Shown one piece after another: positions 12,217-24,157 of a stretch of 64,000 bases of DNA. The notes under the pieces were generated by a model. It saw only the letters and a program-made list of their open reading frames with translations, was not told where the DNA came from and ran no database searches. The translations under genes and the position numbers were made by a program. Source of the DNA: Anomaloglossus baeobatrachus (lineage: Eukaryota > Chordata > Amphibia > Anura > Aromobatidae); assembly GCF_048569485.1 (NCBI RefSeq), contig NC_134361.1:172514492-172578491 (forward strand), written 5' to 3'. Each line of letters starts with the position of its first letter. Position 1 is the first letter of the stretch.

Positions 12217-15200
12217 TTACCGGTCCAGCATTGCATCCCGAACCTGTGCACTAGAGGGTAGGCCCGGCAACTCCATCCATGGCCGCCAAATGCTGTAAAA
12301 CTTTTTCAATGTTTTTCTTTTTAAATAAACTCCCCTTTCCAATCTTATGACGTTATTTAATTTGTTTTTGAGCTCTGGTAATGTTGGTGGTAGAGGGTCT
12401 AACCAGTGATATGCAAGTAGTTTTCTTACTTGGTACAAGATACGTGCTATTCGCAGGGCTGTTGGAGAATCCGGATCCACTTCTCCTTCCCACAGACGCA
12501 ACAGGCACAGGCGGGGCGACGGTTGTATTGTGATATGATATATTTGACCTATAAGTCCCAGGGTTTGGTTCCAGAAATCACCAATGTGTCCACACTCCCA
12601 CATAACATGCATCAAATGGGCATCATCCTGTCCACACCTAACACACTGTGTGTTTGGTCTGAGTCCCATCTTAAATAGTAGACTGGGAGTTTTACATACC
12701 CTGTGGATGAGATATATTTGAGACAGCTTTTGGTACTCTGATACCGCCAGTTTAGGAACTTGTTCCAATATATCAGACCACTGGCCTTCTGTCAGGGGAC
12801 CGACGTCTCGTTCCCATTTGCTTTCAACAATCAATGGATGTGTTTCCAGATGGGCAGGTAGTAATTTTTTATATAATTCCGAAATAAGACCCTTAGAGGA
12901 CTCAGATGTAAGCAGCCTATGTAATGTTTGATTATGTGTCACTGTTACCGGGTTTGTCCTCCCCTGTCTTTCCAGTGCGTGTCTCAGCTGCAAATACTGA
13001 TAAAAGAAGACATGCGGAAGGTGAAACTCCGTTCTCAGTTGTTCAAAGCTTTTAAGAGTATTATTTTGTAGTACTTGTGACACTAAATGGATCCCTTTAT
13101 CCTCCCATCCTCTGAACCCTACTAATTTTTTAATTTCTGGCAAGTCGGGGTTCTGCCACAGTGGCCAGAGCTCTGTAGGTCCGCTTATCCCCAAAAGAGA
13201 CTTACCCCTGTCCCACACCCGGAATATCATAGCCAGTGTGGGATATCGTGCCCCATTTATCTGTCTTTGTCCCACATCCAACAGGTAACCTGGGTACTTC
13301 CATACTGATCCCTCTCTCACTATATCACCACTGGTATCATACCCTCCTTCTTTGTCCCAACCCCTCAGATGTTGCATCTGGGAGGCTATATAGTATATAT
13401 ATGGGTTTGGTACCGCCAGTCCTCCCTCCTCCTTTCCCCGCTGTAGCACTTCCAGTCGAATCCTAGCTTGTTTTTTCTTCCAAATAAGTTCCCGGAATAT
13501 TGTATTAATTTTTACAAAAAATTCCCTACATATCCACACTGGAGAATTATGTATAAGGTATAGTAATTGTGGCATCATTACCATTTTAATTAAATTGGAT
13601 CTCCCGATATTTGATAGCGGCAAACGGCACCAGGTATGCACTTTTGCTCTGAATCGCTGTAACAGGGGTTCCAGATTTAGGGCCTGGAAATCCTTCGGGA
13701 TTGGGCTGACAATTACTCCCAGATATTTAAACTCCCGGACCACAGGAACTGGGATCTGTAAGTCCGAAAAGTCCCCCGGAAGGGGGTCCAACAGCATTAA
13801 AGCCGACTTGGACCAGTTGATTCGTAGACCAGACCTCTGTCCAAATTCCCGAATGATATTCATTGCCGGCAAAATCGAGGAACGTACCCTGTCTAAATAT
13901 AAGAGTAGATCGTCTGCGTATAATGATATCTTTTGTTCCACTGCTCCACACCGAAATCCCTCTACCTCCCTGGATTTCCGTATTGCCACTGCCAATGGCT
14001 CCACTGCAGTCGCGAATAGCAAGGATGAAAGCGGGCACCCCTGTCTAGTACCTCTTCCAAGAGGAAAAGACTCGGAGACCCTGCCATTAACCCTAACCTT
14101 CGCCACCGGTGAGTCATATAGCAGTTTTACCCAATTTATGAATCTATGTCCAAAGCCCATTTTCCGAAGTACCGCCCACATATATTCCCATTCAAGGCTA
14201 TCGAACGCCTTAGCGGCGTCTAAAGACAAAATTGCCCTTTCCCCCGGTACCTCAGAACTATGTTGAATTCCCAAATATAATTTCCTGAGATTCATAGATG
14301 TGGCTCTGCATGGAATGAATCCTTTCTGATCACTCTGCACTATAGATGAGATGACTCGGGACATCCCATTGGCGAGCACCTTGGCCAGCAATTTAATGTC
14401 TGTTTGTAGGAGAGAAATTGGGCGATACGAATCCAAGATCTCTGGATCTTTTCCGGGTTTTAATATTAAGACTATTAAGGCTTCCCTCATAGAGGGCGGG
14501 AGGACCCTCTGCCTTTCAGATTCTTCAAATACCTTAAGTAGTTTGGGTAGCAGTAAGGGTGCATACGTTTTATAAAACTCTCCAGGCAGGCCATCTGTTC
14601 CCGGAGCTTTTTCATTTTGTGTCTGGCCAAGCGCTTCCTCCAGTTCTTCCAATGAGATGTCCCGGTCCAGCAATTCCCTGTTTACATCACTCAGTGTAGG
14701 AAGAGAGAGAGCATCCAAATACTGCTCAATCTCAGTCTCCGTGAGGTCACAGTCTGATGTGTATAGCCGCATATAATACCTCTTTATTTCTCTTATTATA
14801 TCCTCGCTTTCTGTTACAAAGTCACCTGATTCCGTCTTTAACCTATTTATATAAGAGGATCCTTCCTGTGCTCTAATGACTGTGGCCAGTAGGTGCCCCA
14901 CGCCCTCCCCCGCCATTAAATAATTTTGTTTAAGGAAATAGCGTTTATTTTCTGCCACCGACATGAGATTTTCTTTGAGTGACATCTGTGCCTTCTCTAG
15001 AGTGTTTTTAGTTTCTACTGACGGGTTGAGCACCACCGCGGCCTCCACATCAGATACCTTCTGAATCAGACTCTGGGTGTAACATTTGGTTTGATTTTTG
15101 CGTATGCATATTTCTCTAATATATATGCCCTTTACCACAGCTTTCATAGAGTCCCAAACTATATGTGGCGGTGCAGAGCACTCATTAAGATGAAAGTATT

Positions 15201-15498
15201 CCAGAATGTTATCATATAAAGATCCCCCAATAAGCTGGATCCAGAGGGGATTAAGTTTCCAGATAGGCCTGGGCAGAGCGAGGGGGTTTCCCCATGCAAG
15301 CGTAACATGTAATGGTGAGTGATCAGATACACTTCTAGGTAGGTAGGCCACCTTTTGTGTATATGAGGCCATAAGTGCGTTTCCAATAGCCAAGTCTATC
15401 CGTGACATGGTGTGGTGGGAGCTAGAGTAACAGGAGAATTGTTTGGTTGTGGGGTGTTGGGCACGCCAAAGATCTACAAAACCCAGCTCTGTTAGCAT
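12217..15498 (-). pseudogene. L1 ORF2, reverse transcriptase portion
   Basis: A single open frame of 1093 codons encodes most of an L1 ORF2 protein, which nicks target DNA and reverse-transcribes the element RNA. Visible features are KAPGTDGLPGEFY (about residues 298-309), YRPISLLQTDIKLLAKVLA (358-376), the first catalytic aspartate region LSLDAAKAFDSLEW (425-438), RGTRQGCPLS (482-491) and the catalytic box YADDLLLYL (527-535). A C-terminal cysteine/histidine cluster, CVRCG...HVMWECGH, follows near residues 975-1000. The start at 15498 is only the first Met after a break; the true ORF2 start is about 16009, with the endonuclease. The RT half looks intact, but the frame is interrupted upstream at about 15500-15600, so the copy is probably not active. 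Confidence 0.9.
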
Positions 15499-15568
15499 TC
15501 TAGCAAATGAAGTCGGGGCGGCGTTCTCCGATATGTTTCCCGAGTGTAATTTATCTAGATAGGGGATT

Positions 15569-16009
15569 TTAATAATTACTTACATCCCTATCAAAAGCGT
15601 CGGCACAGATGGAAGGGAATCTAAAAATAGACAATATCCTTTTTACCGGTTCGACTGAATATGGTGGAGGGATATATATCGCAACCAGAATAAATTGTAT
15701 ACCATACAGCGTGAAAAGCAAACATACAAATCTGCCCCCCGGGTCAATCACTGATTTGGTACATGAGAAAGGGATGGATTTGTGCACCAACACACTCACA
15801 CCCCGTGCATGGGTCGAGTATGTGGAATGATATTCATGCGCGATCCATCCCTTCCTCAGCCAATGAACATTATCCCTGACCATGTGGGTCTCGGAGAGAC
15901 ATAAAATAGCCGGTAAAAGTTTCTGTAGGTGAGTAAATATAGCACATCTTTTGTTCACATCTCCGAGCCCTCTAACATTCCACACTACAATATTTAAAGA
16001 TGTCGCCAT
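15569..16009 (-). pseudogene. L1 ORF2, endonuclease N-terminus
   Basis: This is the N-terminal part of the ORF2 apurinic-like endonuclease. It begins MATSLNIVVWNVRGLGDVNKR, containing the catalytic asparagine, and carries the glutamate motif LCLSETHM. The segment that should contain the GDFN motif is disturbed: the frame changes around 15570-15610, where a degenerate GD.SNY is followed in another frame by YLDKLHSGN, which leads directly into the ORF2 body ending at 12217. So ORF2 was one protein that now carries small indels and a stop at this point. Confidence 0.85.
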
Positions 16010-16436
16010 AAGCGTAGACTAAGATATGATCCGGACGGATACTTCATACCTGGAGGAGAGAGGCGTTCTCCACCGATTCTCAAAAACATTAGGTTGAGCG
16101 ATACGACTGAGGCACACCACACTTCCCAAACAGATTGCATCATACAACAATAAACAAGAAAAACAAGGCGAGAGATAGGGCTCCGCACACCAGTGCGCAG
16201 TGCCCCTGCCCTCAAAATCAAGTGTATCTTACACATTTCTCCCAAATAGAGAGAATCAGGGCTAAAAATACGCCCCAAATCCATGCAGGGAGGGGGGTCC
16301 ACAACTCACTAGTGCAGCGTGTGTCCACAATGAACCGGCCGTCTCCCAACCTGGATCCTAGATGAATTTAACTGTAATGAGCTCACCAGCATAGCGTCCC
16401 AAACAAAAACAACGCCTGGCGACAGAAAGGGAAATC

Positions 16437-17542
16437 TCAGGTATTCTTCCTCCTCAGGGATCTCTCATTGATATCCAGCCAAGACAATGCCGCCCCAGCC
16501 GTATCAAAAAGATGAGTCTCTCCGTTCGCAGCAATCCGCAGCTTAGCAGGGTACATCATGGAATATGGCACTTGTAGGTTGCGCAATCGTTTTTTGATCT
16601 CAATAAATTGCGCTCTTTTACGTTGCACTTCCATGGAGAAATCAGGAAATATTGATATCTTCCTCCCATCAATTGCAAGTTCTTTGATATCTCTGGCTCT
16701 GCGCAGGATAGTGTCCCTATCTTTATAGTGCAGTAGTTTAATCAGAATAGGACGTGGGGGTGCTCCCGGCTGTGGGGCACGCGCAGGGACCCTTTGCGCT
16801 CTTTCAATGGTGAAAAAAGAGGATAGTATGTCTTTTCCCATGGTGTCTTTAAGCCATTTTTCAAAGAAATTCAGTGGGTCATTGCCCTCCATCCTCTCTG
16901 GGACCCCCACCAGTCTCAAATTACTTCTGCGGGAGCGGTTCTCTAAATCATCCACCTTGTTTAGCAGTGTGGAGATATTTTGCGTGGCCTTTCCCAGCTC
17001 TCGTGACATTGGTGGTAATTTATCCTCTGTTGTACTCATTTTTCCTCCAGCTCCCCCATTCTGACAGTCATCCCTTGCAGCTCACGTTTAATACAGGCCA
17101 TATCTGAGGTGACAGTTCCCATCTGGCTGCTTAGAGTGGCTAATGTGGTATTGCAAGAGTTAATTGCTGCCAGAATGTCTCTCAGTATGGCCTCAGTGAA
17201 AACAGGTGTTGTTTACTCCACATCTCCCCCTCCTCCCTCTGCCAGCGCAGGCCTCTGTGCCTGCATATCTTGTGCTGCTGAACATGCAGGGCCCAGGGTA
17301 CTCACAGTCTCACCGTCGGGTATGTTTTGACCCTGCTCCAGGGCCCGTTCAGCGCTGCCATCGGGTGCCTCGTTGTAGGTAGGCTCTGTGCCAGGGGCCA
17401 CTCTGGCAAACCGCTCCAACCTGCTTGCTACTCCCACTGCTCTAGCTCGGGATGGTGTGGATGCCGGCGGCGCCATATTGGATTCTTCAGAGGCGCGCTC
17501 CTGCGCGTCTCTGTCCCTTTTATTGCTGCTGCGGGTCGGCAT
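16437..17542 (-). pseudogene. L1 ORF1 (RNA-binding protein), broken
   Basis: ORF1 starts at 17542 with MPTRSSNKRDRDAQERAS and ends at 16437. The second half carries the coiled-coil end ISTLLNKVDDLENRSRRSN and the L1 RRM entry NLRLVGVPERMEG, followed by a C-terminal domain with PILIKLLHYKDRDTIL. In L1 this trimeric protein coats the element RNA. The frame has an in-frame TAA after ...GGGGDVE near 17213 and a one-base shift in an A run near 17040. The downstream portion (16437-17039) is open. Confidence 0.85.
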
Positions 17543-17786
17543 ATCCTGGCTGTGCTCGCTTCCCCGGGTGTTATATTTAGTGTTGCAGCCCTCCAGGGTC
17601 GGTAGTGCCTGTCAGCAAGGCCGGTGTGCAGGATATTTCAGGATCCAGGCAGGAGCTCACCCACGCTGCTTCCTCTCTACATGAGGTCCAGGCCACGCCC
17701 CCGTTTCTTATCTTTTTCAGTTGGTGAAAATAAAACCGGTGATGGACGGGCAGCCCGCGGAGGGTCTGCATTTAACTAAGGGGGAA

Positions 17787-18965
17787 TGTGGCACCCTGGA
17801 CAAGCCAGGGGCCACAGAGAACAGCACCAACACACCCCACACTCCCAGCAGGCACATCAAGGTCAGACACAAAACCCTTGTTGCCTTCCTCCAGGGACTG
17901 ATGTCCACACCAGGGGGTGGAGCCAGGCAGTTGGTCTCCGCCCACCAAGGCGTTCACAGTCCTGGAGGAGGGAAGAACAGAGAGTCTAGTTTGGACAGTG
18001 AAAGTGGAAGGAGGAAAGTGTAGTAGTGGAGCAACTGACTGACAGCGTCCGGGTGTGTGGCCCGGACAGAACAGCAAGGTTGGCAGACGGTGGTGACCGT
18101 CTGCAGAAGTGGCCTATCCGAGTTACCGTAAGGACCGTGGACGGGCGGTGGCCCGGCGGTACCGGACCGGTACACAAAGAAAAGCCAGCACCATCCTGGC
18201 AGGGGCTTTTCGGACCCCGGCAAGGCTAGGAGTCGCCGTGAATTTGCCGAATCCGTTAATGAAGGGGACCTCCTGGGTTTCCAAACAGTCAACACCCGAC
18301 AGAAGGCAACAGTCCAACCGTTTAAGGGAGACACCGCCACCGCCAAAGGCAACCGATTCTCAGGGCCAGCGCCTGCGGGCAAAAGGGGCTCCTCTGGCCC
18401 ATATCCAAGTCGGGGAGCGGGTTACCAGTGGGAACCCATCGGAACTAACACAGTACATAGGTGCAGGGAAAGGCAGTCACCACCAACCTGCAGGGAGAAA
18501 CAACCGCAGCCGCCTGTGGGACCCGTCCATCCAGCCGTGTGTTTTACCGAGAACTGTGTCTTCATCATTGGGCTGAGTGAGTACCACCGTGCCGTGCGGC
18601 ACAGCACTGCCCTTGTGACCCTGCACCTCACCAGGTCCCGCAACCCGCCTGCCATCATCCCTACCTACCCCATCACCGGGCCCCGGGACAACCAACCCCC
18701 CTACTCACGGAGGGGAGAACTACCAACAAAGCTGCTCCCTGTCACCACTCCCGTGATCCCCGTCTAGAGCAGCGGTGGTGTCACAGATATCACCACAACT
18801 GTGGGTGGCGTCACGGACAATAATCAAATCCCCTTTTCACTCACGGGTGAGGAACGCCGCTCGAGTCCCCGGGATCCGGCCCACCGCTCGAGCCACCACC
18901 GAGCAGCAGCAGCAGCCGGACCCGAGCAGTGGGAGAGCGCAGCATCACCTCCTCCGCCCGCGACA
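17787..18965 (+). repeat. 3' LTR of gypsy element 1
   Basis: This 1179-bp partner of the 5' LTR starts TGTGGCACCCTGG directly after the purine tract and ends GCCCGCGACA. Many of the differences from the 5' LTR are C/T or G/A changes at CpG sites, as expected of methylated vertebrate DNA. Confidence 0.92.
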
Positions 18966-18969
18966 TTGG

Positions 18970-20455
18970 CAAGACAGGTTGCCCAGTTACCGACTGCAGG
19001 GCAAGTGACAATTGGCAGTCTGGATTGGCCCATGGGGGATAGCTAGTGCTGAGGGAAAGAGAAAGACTCCAAGAGTTCATTTGGGAACTACCAGAGTTGA
19101 GAGCGGATGTACAGGTCCATTAGGTCGTTTTGGTCACCTTCTGTAGGTGACTTGTGGTGGCTGCAACATTGAGACTAAACAAGAGTAGCATGAGAATATG
19201 ACTTTACATACAGATTGTGGTTGTAATGAAGGAGGGTGCCGCTCTCTTTCACAAGGACGACTCTAGGTGTGGAGCAGACTTTTGAGCTGGGTTGCAGCTG
19301 TGGGCCGGTGTCCATTACCTCTGCTGCCAGTTGTCGATGTAGGCAACAGTTAAACATTGTGTGACAGGTTTGAGAAGTAAACACGCAGCCCAGTATCAGG
19401 AGACAGTCAGGGAATGCTGAGATTAACTCTTAAAGGTTTGGTGCCTAAGGCTCACCCCGGCGAGCTCAGGGAAGTTGCAAGACTAGACAGCAATCGGGGC
19501 CCAGAAGCAGACAGCGGTGAGAAGAGTGGAGGAACAGAGATACAGGTGCGGACAAGTTTCAAGATAGCAGGGATAGGTCGAGTGAGAGTACCCCAAAGAA
19601 ACACTAAAAGTAGAACCATCAGGAGTCAAACCATGTCTGTCATAATGTGGAAAGAATAAACTGTTCACATTTTGCTTTGCTTAGAGTTCTTTAGTGTCAC
19701 GTGTTTGTCTACTGCATCTACGATGGGGACTGGCTGCAGGGTAATGGACACCAACCAGAAGAAAATAGTAATTGTAGTACACAGCCCGAAGCTGTACACA
19801 CACTAACTCTCTCTGGCAAGGAAGTGCGGAGGCCCGCGGCCCACCGTCTATACCAACCTTCAAAAGTGTTCCTGCAAGCAGGATAGTTTATGGCACAACC
19901 CTTCAAAAGTGGCTGCGAGAAAGATGCCTGCGATGAAACGTCTACTGCCCATTCAAACAAAGATGGAGGACATGGCCTGGGACCAAGCATGAGCCTCACA
20001 ATGGTCCTGAGGAAAAAGAAAGCGAAGCTGTAGCCTGTACGCTTGAAAGCGGAGGAAATGCCCCATGTTCAGTGGTGCCTGGCTCCTGTGGGTACACCTG
20101 AGAGAGAGACCACCCTTCCCAAGAAGCTCATGGGGATCGTGCGGTGGCCTTGAAAAAAAATAGGAGGAGCCGATAAAGGCTCCCTACTGGAATGTGCAAA
20201 CCCAGAAGATGGAGACGCCCATGAACTTTGAAAATGTGTAGGACAATAGTAATAATATTGCCATTTTATATGTTGTAATGTGTTACAAAATAGTTTTAGT
20301 TGGGGATGACCATATTTCAGAAGGGATGAATGTAGGAGGTGGTTGCACCACCCTCCCCCTTTTCAGTTTGCGCCTTAGGAGGTAGTCTATTATAGATTTT
20401 GACATGTATCTAGGATAATTATATATTTGTTGATACCATCCTTTTTCAACTTCAG
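18970..20455. other. Unassigned sequence, probably old repeat
   Basis: No open frame here has a recognisable domain. The base composition and absence of long frames resemble decayed interspersed repeat. It ends about where a Tc1-type 3' region becomes recognisable. I see nothing more specific. Confidence 0.3.
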
Positions 20456-22152
20456 CTACTAACCATGCAGGGTGCCCAAAGTTTTTGCATCTGCCCCTTT
20501 CCCTTTTTTGTTAATTTAAAAATGTAAAAAATTAAAAATAGTTATTTTTTTGCATAAAATACAAAGGAAATTTGTCATCTTTAACTTGAAAATTCTTTGC
20601 TATCTTCTTATAGCCTTCTCCTGATATTGGGCCTCCACCATTTTCAGAGTGCTAGGCAGCTTATTAGAAGAGCCCATATCTGCTGTTTTTTGGCACAAGG
20701 TTAGAGGAGGCAGGGTTTTTTACAAAGCTGAGAATTTTGCATCATTTGGCAAAATAATAATAATTTTAAAGATAACGAGGGGTCCCCCCCTATTTTTTGC
20801 AGGTAACTAAGGTGAAACAGACAGCGGCAGCCTGCAGACCACAGCTGGCAGCTTCACCTGGGATGGTAATCCAAAACAGAGGGTGCCCAACGCTGTTATT
20901 TTAAATTAAATAATTTAGATTTAATTAGATCATCAGCCAAGGTAAAGCGAACAACTGTGGTCTGGTATTCTCAGACTAGGGAGGTCTACGGTGATTGGAT
21001 CCTCCCCAGCCTAAAAATAGCAGTCCGCAGCTGCCCCAGAAGTGGCGCATCCATTAGATGTGCCAATCTTGATGCTTCACACCAGCTTATCCCGTTGCCC
21101 TGGAGCGGTTGCAAACGGGGTAATATATGGGGTTGATACCAGCTGTGTAAATGTCACCTGGTATCAAGCCCTGGCATTATTGATGTCGCCGTGATTATCA
21201 GATACCCAACATCACAAACCCAGTCAGTAATTTAAAAAAAAAAAACAACAAAATTTAATTTGAAAAACACTCCCCAACACATTCCCTCTTTCACCAATTT
21301 ATTGGAAGGAAAAAAAAAAAAAAAAGAATCCGGGTCCGGCTTAATCCAATAAGGGGGCCCCACGACGATCCATACTCACTATCCCAGTTAATAAAGAACA
21401 GAATGTTCCCCATTAGCTTGGAGAACAGTGCAGTAATCTGAGCTAACATCATTAAGTCACTGCAGGGCATGAGGAGCGCCGACGTCATGAGGTTAGCTAG
21501 GTACATTACCTGCGGTGATTAATTCCGCTGATCTTGTGTTCACAAGCGAAGTATAGAGAACTGCACGTGATGTCAGCGCTAGTCACAGCCTCAGGTCGCT
21601 CGTGAGACTTGATGTGAGAACATGGTGGGCATGAAATTTAGTGACGAGCACAGACACGAGTTCAGCGGAGATCATCACAGCAGGGAATGAACTTAGCTAA
21701 CCTCGATGTCGGTGTTTGTCATCCCCGCAGTCGCTCACACACTGCTGTGCGAGAAGCTGCTGACACACTGCTGTGGGAGCAGCTGCAGGGCTGGCGGGTG
21801 GAATGGGACACAGACTGCAGGGGCACCAGACGGACGCCACATGGAAGTGACTCCATGTGGCTTCCGGGAATTTTGCGGACCCATTGAATTGTATTGTGTC
21901 ACGGTCCACAATTACGTAACAGAATAACAACAATGGAACGGATACCAATGGTTTTTTTTGTAGGAACTGATGGCACACGGAAGTGCTTCCATGTACCATC
22001 CGATCCTACACAAAATACTTTGAAAAGATGGCCTTGTAAGTGGGGCCGCAAAAAAAAGGAACTGAACAGGACAAACGGAATGGTCATGTGAATGAGCCCT
22101 TAGCGATCAGTATTTTAGACTAGGGGTGGAAAAACTTATGCATGCCACTGTA
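20456..22152 (+). mobile_element. Tc1/mariner relic split by other repeats
   Basis: Sequence at about 20465-20600 (GGTGCCCAAAGTTTTTGCATC, then an AT-rich tract with GCATAAAATACAAAGGAAAT) has the layout of the 3' part of a common vertebrate Tc1 family. The stretch 22120-22152 ends in CTTATGCATGCCACTGTA, matching the family terminal repeat. Between them lies unrelated repeat, including AT-rich low-complexity tracts at 21235-21320 and a frog-type dispersed repeat around 20764-21230 (GATTATCAGATACCCAACATC). The family assignment is from memory of the terminal motif. The transposase is not preserved. Confidence 0.5.
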
Positions 22153-22241
22153 CATACAAATAAGAGGCTATTATCTCACATAGTTACGAAGCCCCTGATT
22201 GATTTCCATGAACGCTAAAGGGTGGAGGTCATACATGCATG

Positions 22242-23407
22242 TGTGACACCCCTGACCTTTTCAGGGTGTCACAGGGAACTGCACTCCTTTCCTTATGGTG
22301 CAGAACTCACCCTCCATGGTTCTGGGATCCTAACTATTGGTATTGCTTCCATCAGCATTTAAATCCTAGTCACCTCACACCACACCCTGTCAGGCACACC
22401 AGTGAGTGGTCTAGCTGGAATAGGGCCACCCGTCTAGGGGTCAGGCAGACTGGTGGGAGGGACTTAGTCGGGAGAGCTGGGTAGTAGCCCTCAGAGAGTG
22501 AGGAGCTAGAGGAGTTGTAGCTCCCTGGGAGACTTTGGCTAGGTGGAAAATTTGGTCTGGGACCGGAGGAGTCGGAGACCCGGTCGCAGGGTATTGGAGA
22601 AAGGTGCCAGACTTCGTTTTGGAGAACGGTCGGCACCGGAATATCTAGTAACTGGACCGGTACCGAGCATGGTGGGGTACTGAACCCTAGATTAGGGAGT
22701 AGCTTCATGCAACCTGATAATTAACCTGTGGAGGATAGTCTCTTTATGAACTTTCCCCAAGAGCTCAGAGATCGAAGGCACCAACACAACAAGGGAGATA
22801 GGGCTTTACAACCCATGCAGCCAACTGAAATCCCAAGTGTCAGCCATTGAGAGCACAGCTCTTCTATTTAAAGTATAGGGAACGGGACCCCGACAGCTTC
22901 AGGCCGAGGGGTCACTCTGAAACATCTAAACATCAGTGCATGGAGGCAGGTCAGGACCATCAGCAATACCAACAGTAACGGATTCCCGGACGGGCTCCCC
23001 AGAGTGGCAGTGGCACCCAGAGATTTGGTTTACTCCTTTGTCAGTCTACGTAATGGTCGCACCAACATCCACACGGCCTGAGTGAGTACGCTGCTCCCCT
23101 CCCTGTGTCCTGCCTGCTGCATAGTCTGCACCACGCTTCCCTGCACCTCCACCATCCAAAGTCCCGGGGCCTCCCCTACCCGTGGAGGAAACGTCATCTG
23201 GCTGCCCCACTCCATCTCGCCCGGGTACACCCATCGGCAGCGGCGGAACTCCCCTTACCGTGAACCACGGGTGGCGTCACGAACACTAACCCCCTGTACA
23301 CAGTCCCCCTTTTTGTTTTTGAGTGGCCGCGAGCCCCCGGGTCCGGAGACCCTCGACCTACAGCAACCCCCGGATCCGAGCAGTCCGACTGCTGCAGGGG
23401 CAGTACA
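22242..23407 (+). mobile_element. Solo LTR, gypsy-related subtype
   Basis: The piece starts TGTGACACCCCTGACC with a terminal hairpin (CACCCCTGA/TCAGGGTG) and ends GGGGCAGTACA. The flanks are CATG (22238-22241) and CGTG (23408-23411), a 4-bp duplication with one CpG-type mismatch. The end carries the block GGTGGCGTCACGAACACTAA seen in other LTRs of this group. No internal coding region adjoins it. It is an old fossil. Confidence 0.7.
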
Positions 23408-24157
23408 CGTGTGTATGCGGGTGGATGTAACAGGAATATAATTTCAACGGTATGGCAGCTTTATAAGAGGAGATGTTAATTCACTTTCGCTCTCTCAGAA
23501 GACACATCTGCATGTTTTTCTCACTATCTGACATGAAATCAGAATAAACCTTTCCCGTTTTTAGGTCAATTAGGAACCAAAATTATTTATATTTACCAAA
23601 TGCCAGAATAATGAGAGCGAGAATAATACATTTTTATTCTTATAGTGACAACATATCTCGCAGCTCTTTACAATTCAGAGGGGACATGTACAGACAATAT
23701 GAGACATTACAAAATAACAAATTTCAGATACCAAGATGAGTGAGGGGACTGCTAGTCAGCTTACAGTCTATGAGGAGATGGGGGAGGCACAAAAGGTGAA
23801 TGGGGGGGGGGGGAAGCTTGTCATTTTTGGTCCAGCCATCAAAATAATAGGTGATTCAAGTTCAGTTCCATGGACCATTCACCAGCCAGAATTTACACAG
23901 AGTATAAAAAAGTACATGAAGAGGAATGCAATTAGAAGATACAGGGGACAAGAATTGGAACTAAATTTTATGAAGAGCAGAAAGGGACTAGATTAGATCA
24001 GGGCAGTGAGGTGATAGGCTAGTCTAAAGAAATGCGTTTTTTGGGCCCAAAAGGTGTGGATGTTGGTAGTTAATCAAATTATTCTTGGTACTGTGTTCCA
24101 GAGCATTGGCGCAGCTCATGAGAAATCTTGAAGACGGGAGTGGGAGGTTCGAATTAT

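Larger units (their letters stand above)
11100..17700 (-). mobile_element. L1-type LINE, near full length, nested in gypsy element 1
   Basis: The element runs on the minus strand from a GC-rich 5' region (GGGGGCGTGGCC at 17700) through ORF1 and ORF2 to a 3' end with the signal AATAAAAAAAGATCTGATTT and an A-rich tail at 11100. It is flanked by an 18-bp direct repeat CCGTTTCTTATCTTTTTC (11082-11099 and 17701-17718), the target-primed duplication. Because it sits inside a gypsy element whose LTRs are only about 2 percent diverged, it is recent. The 3' untranslated part probably contains a separate LTR insertion at 11142-11836. The L1 superfamily is clear; L1 proper versus Tx1 is not decided. Confidence 0.9.
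2491..18965 (+). mobile_element. Ty3/gypsy LTR retrotransposon, element 1 (with nested insertions)
   Basis: This gypsy-type element has LTRs at 2491-3680 and 17787-18965, a tRNA-primer-site-like sequence just inside the 5' LTR (TTGGCGTCACAAACAGGATC), gag and pol parts, and a purine-rich tract (AAGGGGGAA) immediately before the 3' LTR. Its ends are TG...CA, and TTGG occurs on both sides (2487-2490 and 18966-18969). Two later insertions lie inside it: a hAT at 8169-10220 and an L1 at 11100-17700. The two LTRs differ at about 27 of roughly 1165 aligned positions by hand count (about 2.3 percent), so the insertion is fairly young. The coding body is broken, with about half a dozen breaks. Confidence 0.92.

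Noticed and set aside
12217-16009. RT and endonuclease frames as a host gene
   Set aside because: They lie between an 18-bp target duplication in L1 order and carry breaks.
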